Below, one piece after another: positions 1 to 7,378 of a stretch of DNA of 64,000 bases. Under the pieces are notes generated by a model, which had not been told where the DNA came from, made no database searches, and saw only the letters and a program-made list of their open reading frames with translations. Every line of letters begins with the position of its first letter. The stretch's first letter is position 1. Origin of the DNA: Flavobacteriaceae bacterium. GTDB lineage: Bacteria > Bacteroidota > Bacteroidia > Flavobacteriales > Flavobacteriaceae. Position numbers and translations under genes: made by a program. The stretch is from NCBI GenBank assembly GCA_029238215.1, contig JAQWGN010000016.1:26853-90852 (forward strand), written 5' to 3'.

Positions 1-59
1 CGTACGCCGTGGGATTTAATCCATTGGTCAACCGATTGTTGCGCATCTTGAATATTCAT
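1..59 (-). CDS. MazG-like nucleotide pyrophosphohydrolase, N-terminal fragment
   Basis: Only the first 19 codons are inside the window; the gene continues past the left edge. The visible product begins MNIQDAQQSVDQWIKSHGV, which matches the start of the short Bacteroidetes MazG-like nucleotide pyrophosphohydrolases (all-alpha NTP-PPase fold) as I remember them. These enzymes hydrolyse NTPs or dNTPs to monophosphates and pyrophosphate. Its start codon overlaps the dtd stop as ATGA, so it is probably translationally coupled as the last visible member of the pheA-to-dtd gene string. The catalytic EExxE region lies outside the window, so the family call rests on the N-terminus and on the position next to dtd. 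Confidence 0.6.
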   Translation of the reverse strand, partial: MNIQDAQQSVDQWIKSHGV

Positions 60-511
60 AAGTTTTTATTTTTAGAATCAATCGAAATCGTGACAGGTCC
101 GTCGTTTATTAGTTCTATTTGCATGTCTGCACCAAAAATACCGTGCTTCACTGGTTTTCCCATAACATGCCTTGCTTTTTCTAAGAACTGTTCGTACAAG
201 GGTACCGCAATCTCATGCCGTGCAGCATTGGTATACGATGGTCGATTTCCTTTTTTGGTTTTGGCAAAAAGAGTAAATTGACTTACAACCAATAGTTCGC
301 CATCCAATTCCAAAACACTGTTGTTCATCAATTCCTTTTCATCGTTAAAAATACGCATGTTAACGATTTTATTAAGCAACCAATCTATGTCTTCAGAAGT
401 ATCTCTTTGTGTAATTCCCAATAGCACGACTAATCCCGGTCCAATACTATTTACATGGGTTTGATTGGCGGTTACTTTGGCTTGGCTTACACGTTGTATT
501 ATTGCTCTCAT
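56..511 (-). CDS. dtd: D-aminoacyl-tRNA deacylase
   Basis: The product hydrolyses D-aminoacyl-tRNA (and Gly-tRNAAla) in the cytoplasm and so recycles mischarged tRNA. The family's two signature motifs are present: SQFTLFA (SQxT) in the middle and NDGPVT (GPxT) near the C-terminus. At 151 residues the length is normal. I start it at the ATG at 511 (MRAIIQRV), not at the upstream in-frame ATG at 520, because family members begin with MRAVIQRV and because this start overlaps the rsgA stop as ATGA. It sits between rsgA and a MazG-like gene in one co-directional string. Confidence 0.96.
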   Translation of the reverse strand: MRAIIQRVSQAKVTANQTHVNSIGPGLVVLLGITQRDTSEDIDWLLNKIVNMRIFNDEKELMNNSVLELDGELLVVSQFTLFAKTKKGNRPSYTNAARHEIAVPLYEQFLEKARHVMGKPVKHGIFGADMQIELINDGPVTISIDSKNKNL

Positions 512-1455
512 GAATCCCAAAAATCGGTTCGATAATGCTGGTCTTCACCCTCTAACATTTGCACATAGCTTTTGTACCGTGAAGACGCTATTTCTTCATT
601 TGCCACGGCTTCTTTAATCGCACATTTTGGTTCGTCTAGGTGTAAACAGTTGTTGAATTTACAATGGTCTTTTCTAGAGAAAAACTCACGGAAATAATCT
701 CCAATTTCTTCTTTCTCCATATTCACCACACCAAATCCTCGAATGCCTGGAGTATCAACAATACGTGCTTCAAAATCCAAATCATGCATTTCGGCAAAGG
801 TAGTGGTGTGCTGCCCTTGCTGGTGTTGGGAAGAAATGGCTGCTGTTTTGATTTCTAATCCAGGAGCAAGGCTATTCACTAGTGTAGATTTTCCCACGCC
901 ACTATGTCCAGAAAGCATACAGGTTTTTCCTTTCATCCAACGCTTCACCTTGTCTAAGTTTGTCCCTTGAAGCGCCGATATTTCTACACACGTATAGCCA
1001 ATGGCAGTGTACAAGTCTCGCAACTGATGCATTTGTTCGGTTTCTTCATTGCTGTATACATCCTCTTTGTTAAACAACAAAATGGTTTCAATATCGTAAG
1101 CCTCGGCCGTAGCTAAAAATCGATCGATGAACGCGGGATATGTTGGAGGGTTATTTACTGTCACCAACAAAAAAGCACGGTCTATATTGGCTGCAATAAT
1201 GTGAATTTGCTTAGACAGGTTTACCGACTTTCGAACAATATAGTTTTTTCGCTCATGAATGTGCGTTATCACTCCCTGAGTGCCATCTTGAGTTTTCTCA
1301 ATTGAAACATCAACAACATCACCAACGGCAACAGGGTTGGTGCTTGTTAAGCCCTCAATACGAAATTTCCCCTTAATACGACAGGGAATAAGTGCGCCTT
1401 GGGCATCCTTTACATGATACCAGCTACCCGTTGATTTGTACACGACTCCTGTCAT
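508..1455 (-). CDS. rsgA: Ribosome small-subunit biogenesis GTPase RsgA
   Basis: This is a circularly permuted GTPase that acts in late 30S maturation. Seen in the sequence: an N-terminal OB-fold region (about 1-75), then the permuted G motifs in the order G4 NKED (129-132), G1 GHSGVGKS (183-190), the switch region around TTTF (217-220) and G3 DTPG (234-237). A C-terminal zinc knuckle follows with C265, C270, H272 and C278. The 315 residues match the family. It overlaps dtd by four bases (ATGA) and lies 34 bp downstream of the DAHP synthase gene, so it may be co-transcribed with the aromatic operon although it has no role in that pathway. Confidence 0.97.
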   Translation of the reverse strand: MTGVVYKSTGSWYHVKDAQGALIPCRIKGKFRIEGLTSTNPVAVGDVVDVSIEKTQDGTQGVITHIHERKNYIVRKSVNLSKQIHIIAANIDRAFLLVTVNNPPTYPAFIDRFLATAEAYDIETILLFNKEDVYSNEETEQMHQLRDLYTAIGYTCVEISALQGTNLDKVKRWMKGKTCMLSGHSGVGKSTLVNSLAPGLEIKTAAISSQHQQGQHTTTFAEMHDLDFEARIVDTPGIRGFGVVNMEKEEIGDYFREFFSRKDHCKFNNCLHLDEPKCAIKEAVANEEIASSRYKSYVQMLEGEDQHYRTDFWDS

Positions 1456-1489
1456 AGCACCAAATTAACGGATTTCTGGGTCATATGCA

Positions 1490-2572
1490 CTATTTGTTGA
1501 TTATCTCCTCTTGGTGATTGATTGATTCTTGGTGAATTGCCTTAAAAATGCGCAAGATAAATTCCTCGCTTAACCCTCTTTCATCACCATCTAAAATCAT
1601 TTTACCCAAAATTTCATTCCAACGCTTGGATTGTAATACGGCTACATTGTGGTCTTTTTTGAGCGACCCAATATCATTGGCAACTTTCATGCGCTTACTC
1701 AAACTTTCTAGTAAACTTGCATCAATCACGTCAATTTGAGTACGAAGCGTATTCAGTTTGTTTTTGTATGCTGCATCGTCATCGGTTTCTTTTCGGATTT
1801 TTAAATCCTCCATCATTTTCACAAGCGTATCAGGCGTAATTTGTTGTGATGCATCACTCCATGCATTGTCTGGATCCCAATGAGATTCAACCATAAGACC
1901 ATCAAAGTTGAGGTCCAAAGCCGTTTGACATATATCTTGTAAGATATCTCTACGACCAGCAATATGTGAGGGATCGCAAATTAATGGCAAGTCTGGAAAG
2001 CGATTTTGTAGCTCAACTACAATTTGCCACTCCGGATTGTTACGGTATTTTGTTTTTTCATAGGTAGAAAATCCACGGTGGATAACCCCTAAGTTTTTGA
2101 TGTTGGCCGTGTACAAACGCTCAATACCACCAAGCCATAATGCCAAGTCAGGATTTACTGGGTTTTTTACCAATACAATTTTATCGGTTCCCTCAAGGGC
2201 ATCTGCAATCTCTTGTACGATAAATGGACTTACTGTTGAGCGTGCGCCAATCCATAAAATATCAATATCGTGTTCTAGTGCTAGCTGTACGTGGGCGCGG
2301 TTGGCAACCTCCGTACATGTTAACAATCCAGTTTCTTCTTTTACACGTTGCAACCACTTTAGACCAATGGCACCAACACCTTCAAAGTTTCCTGGGCGTG
2401 TACGAGGCTTCCATATTCCTGCACGATATGCAGTAACATCGGTGTCTTTTAATTGGTGTGCAATTTTCAGCACTTGTTCTTCTGTTTCGGCACTACAAGG
2501 GCCTGCGATTACTAGTGGGTGGTCAAGCTCAAAATTATTGAGCCATTGACGCATTTTTGGATTGTTTTCCAT
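1490..2572 (-). CDS. Bifunctional DAHP synthase / chorismate mutase
   Basis: The N-terminal part (about 1-260) is a KdsA-like type I-beta DAHP synthase that joins PEP and erythrose 4-phosphate; it contains GPCSAETEEQ and the GIWKPRTRPGNFEGVG segment. The C-terminal part (about 270-355) is an AroQ-type helical chorismate mutase. Fusion of the two is usual in Bacteroidetes and lets prephenate or chorismate feedback act on the entry enzyme. It is the fourth gene of the aromatic operon, 8 bp after tyrA, and supplies chorismate conversion to prephenate for tyrA and pheA. The 360-residue length is as expected for the fusion. Confidence 0.96.
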   Translation of the reverse strand: MENNPKMRQWLNNFELDHPLVIAGPCSAETEEQVLKIAHQLKDTDVTAYRAGIWKPRTRPGNFEGVGAIGLKWLQRVKEETGLLTCTEVANRAHVQLALEHDIDILWIGARSTVSPFIVQEIADALEGTDKIVLVKNPVNPDLALWLGGIERLYTANIKNLGVIHRGFSTYEKTKYRNNPEWQIVVELQNRFPDLPLICDPSHIAGRRDILQDICQTALDLNFDGLMVESHWDPDNAWSDASQQITPDTLVKMMEDLKIRKETDDDAAYKNKLNTLRTQIDVIDASLLESLSKRMKVANDIGSLKKDHNVAVLQSKRWNEILGKMILDGDERGLSEEFILRIFKAIHQESINHQEEIINK

Positions 2573-2580
2573 GGTTGTAT

Positions 2581-3426
2581 TTATTTACGATCTAAAATTG
2601 ATTTTATTGTATTGATGTTTTTCATATCAGCAAGTAGCGCATCAAATTCTTCTGCTTGCAGCTTATCTTTAAATTCATTTAGGTTTGAAATGAACTCCTC
2701 CAATGTTTCCAAAACATTTACCCTGTTTTGGGCAAATATGGGTATCCACATTTCGGGGGAACTTTTTGCCAAACGAACCGTTGAGGCAAATCCACTACCT
2801 GCCATATCAAAGATGTTTTGCTCGTCTGTTTCTTTTTCCAATACCGTTTTACCAAGCATAAACGAGGTAATGTGTGATAAATGAGAGACGTAAGCAATGT
2901 GTTTATCATGTGCTACAGCGTCCATATAGCGAATAGTCATTTTGAGTTCTTCAAACAATAAAACGGCGCGCTCAAGAATGTCCTTGCGCGTTTTTTTGCT
3001 TTCGCAAAGCATGATAGTTTTTCCCTTGTACAAATCCAGTGCTGCAGCTTCAGGGCCCGAGTATTCGGTTCCTGCTATCGGATGTGCTGCCAGAAACTGA
3101 TTGCGTTTAGGATGATTCGCAACTGCCGAACATATAGCCGTTTTTGTAGACCCAAAATCTATCACGGTGGTGTCTTCGCCTATACCGTCTAAAATTTGAG
3201 GAAGTAACTTGGCTATGGCTTCAACCGGAATAGACACAAATACCCAATCGGCATCGGAAAGTTCTACTAGACTTCCTTTTTCGTGAATCAATCCAAGAGA
3301 AAGTGCCTTATCAAGCGTGGCTTCTTTTCTACTAATTCCATGAATAACGGCATCGGGGTAGCGTTGTTGGATGTCTAGCGACAACGACCCATTCATCAAT
3401 CCAATACCTACAAAACATACTTTCAT
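2581..3426 (-). CDS. tyrA: Prephenate dehydrogenase
   Basis: The product oxidatively decarboxylates prephenate to 4-hydroxyphenylpyruvate with NAD(P) on the tyrosine branch. The start is the ATG at 3426 (MKVCFVGIG): it overlaps the stop of the upstream aminotransferase as ATGA, and it places the Rossmann GxGxxG loop at residues 7-12. The loop reads GIGLMNGSL where most relatives have GLGLIGGSL, so Ile-Gly has become Met-Asn. The glycines of the GxGxxxG core are otherwise kept. SHLSH in the C-terminal dimerisation domain is typical. The product is 281 residues, with no ACT domain. Confidence 0.94.
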   Translation of the reverse strand: MKVCFVGIGLMNGSLSLDIQQRYPDAVIHGISRKEATLDKALSLGLIHEKGSLVELSDADWVFVSIPVEAIAKLLPQILDGIGEDTTVIDFGSTKTAICSAVANHPKRNQFLAAHPIAGTEYSGPEAAALDLYKGKTIMLCESKKTRKDILERAVLLFEELKMTIRYMDAVAHDKHIAYVSHLSHITSFMLGKTVLEKETDEQNIFDMAGSGFASTVRLAKSSPEMWIPIFAQNRVNVLETLEEFISNLNEFKDKLQAEEFDALLADMKNINTIKSILDRK

Positions 3427-4571
3427 GACTGTATCCGTTTTAGTGCTTCTTCTATCCGTGCTTCGGTAACACAAAGCGAAAAGCGCACATAGCCCTCTCC
3501 TGCCTTTCCAAATATGGTTCCTGGAGCAATAAAAATATGATGCTCGTTAAGCAAGTTGTCTATAAATGCCTCACTCGTTGCAGCTCCGCTAGGCAATTTT
3601 GCCCATACAAACATACCTGCGGTATCTTTTTGAAAGCTTGTTCCCAAGGCCTCGGCTAATTTCCAAATCAATTTCCTCCTGCTGCGGTACACATCATTAA
3701 TTGAATTAAACCAATCTATTCCTTGGCTAAGGGCTGCAATAGCACCTTGCTGTATGCCGTAAAACATCCCCGAGTCCATATTGCTTTTTACTTTTAAAAC
3801 CTGTTGGATGTGGGTTTCATTGCCACATACCATTCCCACACGCCAGCCTGCCATATTGTAAGCCTTGCTTAGGGATTGTAATTCTAAAGCAACATCTTTC
3901 GCTCCTGGAAACCCTAAAATACTCAAGGGTTCGTCGTTAAGAATATGCGCGTAGGGGTTGTCATTGATAATAAGCAAATTGTGTTGTTTAGCAAACGAAA
4001 TCAATGCCTCAAAAAATGCTTTTGTTGCCTTTGCTCCTGTTGGCATATGTGGGTAATTGATCCACATTAATTTCACGCCTGACAAATCGATTTGTGCCAG
4101 AGCTTCTAAGTCGGGCATCCAATTATGTTTTGCACTTAAGGTGTATGGAACCGCACGCGCACCTACCAATTCGGTTACTGAGGCATAGGTGGGGTATCCC
4201 GGATCGGGGATAAGCACGCCATCGCCCTGGTTTAAAAACGCCATGGAAATATGCATAATCCCTTCCTTAGAGCCCATAAGGGGAAGGATTTCTGTTTCGA
4301 GATTCACAGAAACACCAAAGGCTGTTTGGTAGTAGTCCGCAATGGTTTGCCGCAACTCGGGTGTGCCTTGGTAGCTTTGATATTTGTGTGCTGTTGGATG
4401 CGACAGGCTCTGCGTTATGGCATCAAGGACTGCGGTTGGAGGTGCCAAATCTGGACTTCCAATACCCATATTAATCACGTCTTGCCCGTCTGCTACACGC
4501 TGACGCACCTCACGAAGCTTTCGTGAAAAGTAGTATTCTTGGACGCTATGTAATCTGTTTGCAGGTCTCAT
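3423..4571 (-). CDS. Class I/II aminotransferase, probably aromatic
   Basis: This is a fold-type I PLP aminotransferase of 382 residues. The Schiff-base lysine is in LSKAYNMAGWR, and the cofactor asparagine and phosphate-binding segments are recognisable (INDNPYAH). Because it lies between pheA and tyrA and overlaps both (1 bp with pheA, 4 bp with tyrA), its likely job is the last step to phenylalanine and tyrosine from phenylpyruvate and 4-hydroxyphenylpyruvate, or prephenate transamination. The subfamily also resembles LL-DAP and aspartate-type aminotransferases, so the exact substrate is inferred from context only. Confidence 0.9.
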   Translation of the reverse strand: MRPANRLHSVQEYYFSRKLREVRQRVADGQDVINMGIGSPDLAPPTAVLDAITQSLSHPTAHKYQSYQGTPELRQTIADYYQTAFGVSVNLETEILPLMGSKEGIMHISMAFLNQGDGVLIPDPGYPTYASVTELVGARAVPYTLSAKHNWMPDLEALAQIDLSGVKLMWINYPHMPTGAKATKAFFEALISFAKQHNLLIINDNPYAHILNDEPLSILGFPGAKDVALELQSLSKAYNMAGWRVGMVCGNETHIQQVLKVKSNMDSGMFYGIQQGAIAALSQGIDWFNSINDVYRSRRKLIWKLAEALGTSFQKDTAGMFVWAKLPSGAATSEAFIDNLLNEHHIFIAPGTIFGKAGEGYVRFSLCVTEARIEEALKRIQS

Positions 4572-5398
4572 TAGTTTCTTTCGTCTTTGTAGGTCCCCAA
4601 TACTTTTAACGACTCTGTCATAATTTCCAAGAGTTGCAGGGTTTTGGTGTAAAACGCCGCTTCCTCAAAAGTAACATCCACAAAAAAGGAGTACTTCCAT
4701 GGAGTGTCAACCACCGGCATGGATTGAATCTTTGTGAGGTTGAGTTTACAATCGCTCAACACATTGAGTACTGCTGCCAAGCTTCCACGCTTGTGGTCAA
4801 GGACAAATTTTAGCGATGCCTTGTTGATATCATCTGAATCGTTGGGGGTGGTTTTCACCACAACAAAACGAGTGGCATTGTTTGCAATACTGTGAATGTT
4901 TGGTGCAATAATTTCAAGGCCGTACAATGCAGCTGCTGTTTTGGAAGCAATGGCACCAAGTCCAGAGATTTGGTTTGCTGCAATCCGCTGGGCTACCTCG
5001 GCGGTATCGGCATCTTCTATGAGTTTAACGTGCGGGTGGTTGGCAAAGAAATCCTTGCACTGCAAGAGTGCCATGGGGTGTGATGCCACTTCCTTGATTT
5101 CAGAAAGTTGTGTTCCGGGTAATGCCATTAGTTGGTGCTCAATACGAATGTACGCCTCAGCAACAATATGCAAGTTGTGTTTGTCAATTAGCGCATAGTT
5201 GGGAATAATAGACCCTGCAATGGAATTCTCCAAGGCCATAACGCCTACGGGGGCTACTCCTGAAGTTACCGCAGCCACCAGCGCATCGAACGACAGGCAC
5301 TCTTCTAGGGAAATAGCTGCACCAAAGCGCTGTGCCGCTACCTCGTGATGGTAAGAGCCTTTAATTCCTTGTATGGCAATGTTGTTATTCATATGCAT
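4571..5398 (-). CDS. pheA: Prephenate dehydratase with ACT domain
   Basis: The product converts prephenate to phenylpyruvate. The catalytic domain (about 1-180) carries the TRFVVV segment with the active-site threonine. A C-terminal ACT domain (about 190-270) follows that normally binds phenylalanine for feedback; the usual ESRP motif reads QSMP here, so allosteric control may differ. It is the first structural gene of the aromatic operon. Its start abuts the U-tract of an attenuator terminator (5399-5405); a second in-frame ATG two codons on (5392) is equally possible. Expression is probably set by leader-peptide attenuation (5462-5515). Confidence 0.96.
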   Translation of the reverse strand: MHMNNNIAIQGIKGSYHHEVAAQRFGAAISLEECLSFDALVAAVTSGVAPVGVMALENSIAGSIIPNYALIDKHNLHIVAEAYIRIEHQLMALPGTQLSEIKEVASHPMALLQCKDFFANHPHVKLIEDADTAEVAQRIAANQISGLGAIASKTAAALYGLEIIAPNIHSIANNATRFVVVKTTPNDSDDINKASLKFVLDHKRGSLAAVLNVLSDCKLNLTKIQSMPVVDTPWKYSFFVDVTFEEAAFYTKTLQLLEIMTESLKVLGTYKDERN

Positions 5399-5427
5399 AA
5401 AAAAACCCCGAACGTTAGCTCAGGGTT
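5399..5427 (-). terminator. Attenuator terminator of the aromatic operon
   Basis: On the minus strand a hairpin (AACCCTGAG / TTCGGGGTT with wobble pairs, tight loop, 5404-5427) is followed at once by seven U residues, and the T-tract ends at the pheA start codon. It lies 35 bp after the stop of an aromatic-rich leader peptide, which is the classical position of an attenuator. Confidence 0.85.
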
Positions 5428-5461
5428 TTAAATTCGTTTACAAAAACTAATATACGCCCCG

Positions 5462-5515
5462 CTACCTTCCGTTATAGAAGTAATAGAAAGAAGTATAATT
5501 GGTGTTTGTTTTCAT
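5462..5515 (-). CDS. Aromatic-rich leader peptide of the pheA operon
   Basis: A 17-residue ORF, MKTNTNYTSFYYFYNGR, with ATG and a TAG stop, starts just a few bases after the predicted transcription start and lies upstream of a terminator hairpin. Six of residues 7-14 are Tyr or Phe. Such peptides make ribosomes stall when charged tRNA-Tyr or tRNA-Phe is scarce, which lets transcription read through into the biosynthetic genes. The aromatic codons match the pathway encoded downstream. I have not modelled the antiterminator pairing. Confidence 0.82.
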   Translation of the reverse strand: MKTNTNYTSFYYFYNGR

Positions 5516-5523
5516 TTCGAGAA

Positions 5524-5555
5524 CAAAAGTACACGGAAAATCGAAACAACCAAAA
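5524..5555 (-). promoter_or_regulatory. Promoter of the aromatic operon
   Basis: On the minus strand, TTTTG (5551-5555) is followed after exactly 19 bp by TACTTTTG (5524-5531), a perfect Bacteroidetes -33/-7 promoter (TAnnTTTG). It places the RNA start a few bases before the leader-peptide ATG at 5515. Confidence 0.8.
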
Positions 5556-5608
5556 TTTTTTGTAATTTTAGATTGGAATTGACCCCAAATCTATTCTTCT
5601 TTTTGAAA

Positions 5609-5646
5609 AACCTACCTGTAGCACGTAGGTTGCTTTTTCTTTTTTT
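5609..5646 (+). terminator. Rho-independent terminator-like hairpin
   Basis: AACCTAC (5609-5615) pairs with GTAGGTT (5625-5631) around a 9-nt loop, and a T-rich run follows up to 5646. No plus-strand gene precedes it within the divergent gap, so it may end a small RNA or be a leftover. Confidence 0.4.
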
Positions 5647-5672
5647 AGAGTTTTTTTGGGGATGTAGTTTTT

Positions 5673-6455
5673 TTGTTAAACCGATCAAAAGTAATTAATA
5701 ATATAAATACCAATAATTTGAAGATAATTACAATAATTACATTTTTTTGTGTGAGCATGAATTGCTTTAGTCAGAATGCTCAAATTCAAAATATTGCAAA
5801 TCAACTTCTTATCTCCAATGATTATGAAGTCAAAATAAAAGTTATTCATCCAGAAATTGATGGAATAATCGTAGTTCAGCTCTCGACGCCATACAGAGAG
5901 TTTCCAAGCATCATTTTATTAAAAAGGGAGAATGACAACTTTACTCTAATATTTGAATGTCTTGGCCCTGGAATTCAAGATAAACAGTCTAAGCTATTAG
6001 ATTGGCATACAAAGAAATTAGGTGTTGATTTTATAATCGGAGATGGAGTTACAAAAACAAATTTGTTTAATGACAAGCACGTAAAATCAATAATAGAATC
6101 TTCCTCTAAGCAAAAAGGAACTACGATAATAGCTTATGAGCAGTTTTTTCATATGAGTCTTCAAGATCCACACAAAACGTTTGATTTATCTCCGTATACA
6201 ATTGATAAAACTCAATATCAACAATTAGCAAATAAACTTCTTGATAATCGATTCGATACATATCCGATTGATCAGTGTCTTATGTACGATACACCAGAAA
6301 TTATAAAAACTAGCTTTAGTAAAACTAATGACGGCTACGAAATAACAGCAGAGACTAGTAATGCGCAAATTTGGACTTACACTTTTAACGGCATTGATGA
6401 ACAGAATCAATATTTGATAAACAAAATAATATCAGTTCATAACAGTATAAATTAA
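5673..6455 (+). CDS. Hypothetical secreted protein
   Basis: I do not recognise a family. The product of up to 260 residues has an N-terminal basic stretch followed by a hydrophobic segment (about 17-31) ending at CFSQ, which fits a Sec signal peptide cleaved before QNAQIQ. The open frame has no ATG before residue 29, so the start is uncertain: the TTG at 5673 or another non-ATG codon is needed to keep the signal peptide. The gene is AT-rich compared with its neighbours and is followed by a GCTAG-type repeat also found after the next gene. Both suggest a recently acquired orphan. Confidence 0.6.
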   Translation: MLNRSKVINNINTNNLKIITIITFFCVSMNCFSQNAQIQNIANQLLISNDYEVKIKVIHPEIDGIIVVQLSTPYREFPSIILLKRENDNFTLIFECLGPGIQDKQSKLLDWHTKKLGVDFIIGDGVTKTNLFNDKHVKSIIESSSKQKGTTIIAYEQFFHMSLQDPHKTFDLSPYTIDKTQYQQLANKLLDNRFDTYPIDQCLMYDTPEIIKTSFSKTNDGYEITAETSNAQIWTYTFNGIDEQNQYLINKIISVHNSIN

Positions 6456-6457
6456 AT

Positions 6458-6490
6458 CCCCAGCTAGTGCGAGGTTTCACCTCTTACCAA
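6458..6490 (+). repeat. Degenerate intergenic repeat, copy 1
   Basis: The stretch contains GCTAGTGCGAGGTTTCACCTC and TACCAA. It resembles the element at 7125-7159 (GCTAGYGYGAGGYT core, then CCT and TACCAA). GAGGT-TTC-ACCTC can form a hairpin. Each copy lies immediately after a hypothetical gene. Confidence 0.5.
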
Positions 6491-6511
6491 GAAAAAACAA
6501 ATACTTAAAAG

Positions 6512-7114
6512 ATGAAAAAAATATTCATAATTCTTTCAATAATTTTTGGGTTTATAATTTTGATTATGTTCAATAATAATCCAGTGTCTAAAAAAGAATT
6601 AGAAAAATCTGAAGGCAAAGTTTCATCTGTTGACATTAAAAAAAATCAATTTGAGGGAAGGGTTTTTGAAGCAGGGTTGGATAATCTTTTTAACACAAAA
6701 GAAAAATGCGCATTTTATTTTGAATGTGATTGTTGCAGTGATACGCTAATATTTGTTAATAGCAATGATTACTATTTAATAAGTTATTGCATGTCCGATA
6801 TTAATTTGACCAAAGGAAAGTTTTTTGTGTCTGACAGTTTAGTAAAGATAGTTTCAGATGGCACATTGGTTTCTAAAACTCACAATTGGGAGTTGGAAGT
6901 CAATCCAAAAGCTGAGCCAAAATATTTTATTAAAGATACTATTCATAATAAATACGAATTTGAATTTAAAATAGAACGTTGTGATGGAGACATGTTAGTG
7001 AGTGAAACTAAAGGAGGTAAATTATACATTGCTGTTGAAACAAAAAGAAACTTTGAAATCGAATTCAAAAGGCTTAAAAAGTATGGCTTTGATAGTTACA
7101 TAAAACTAAATTAA
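6512..7114 (+). CDS. Hypothetical membrane-anchored protein
   Basis: The 200-residue product starts with KK and a single hydrophobic helix (about 4-20), then a soluble domain of mixed strands with a CDCC cluster (about residues 74-77). The N-terminus could be a membrane anchor or an uncleaved signal; no lipobox cysteine is in the right place. I recognise no domain. The gene is AT-rich, starts with ATG 57 bp after the preceding hypothetical gene, and is bracketed by the two copies of the GCTAG-type repeat. The arrangement looks like independent small cassettes, not a functional operon. Confidence 0.65.
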   Translation: MKKIFIILSIIFGFIILIMFNNNPVSKKELEKSEGKVSSVDIKKNQFEGRVFEAGLDNLFNTKEKCAFYFECDCCSDTLIFVNSNDYYLISYCMSDINLTKGKFFVSDSLVKIVSDGTLVSKTHNWELEVNPKAEPKYFIKDTIHNKYEFEFKIERCDGDMLVSETKGGKLYIAVETKRNFEIEFKRLKKYGFDSYIKLN

Positions 7115-7124
7115 GTGTTAGTGC

Positions 7125-7159
7125 CACCCGCTAGCGTGAGGCTCTACCTAGAGTACCAA
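7125..7159 (+). repeat. Degenerate intergenic repeat, copy 2
   Basis: This second copy has CCCGCTAGCGTGAGGCTCTACC followed by AGAGTACCAA; CTCTACCTAGAG can fold. It aligns with 6458-6490 at most positions, with a 2-base insertion near the end. Confidence 0.5.
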
Positions 7160-7189
7160 TTAAAACAACAACCCTTAAACCCCAAAAAC

Positions 7190-7375
7190 ATGAACGAAAT
7201 AAACGGAAAAAAGAAAACCGAAAATGCCATAGGCGGGCTAGTCTTTGTCGGCTGCTTGATGTTGGGCGTAGGCTTTGGCTTTATCCAAGGTGCTGTGCAT
7301 ATAGGTGCGCTAATTGGTCTAGGTGTTGGCTTTATAGCCAAGGCTGCCGTAGCTGCCTATTATAAAGACAAATAA
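7190..7375 (+). CDS. Small two-helix membrane protein
   Basis: The likely product is 61 residues, starting at the ATG at 7190 (MNEINGKKK). The open frame extends upstream to 7115, but that part lies in the intergenic repeat and has no natural start. Two glycine-rich hydrophobic helices (about 15-34 and 37-55) are separated by a short loop, and the protein ends with YYKDK. The composition (GxGxGF repeats) is that of a small inner-membrane protein of unknown role. It converges on metF. Confidence 0.55.
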   Translation: MNEINGKKKTENAIGGLVFVGCLMLGVGFGFIQGAVHIGALIGLGVGFIAKAAVAAYYKDK

Positions 7376-7378
7376 GCA

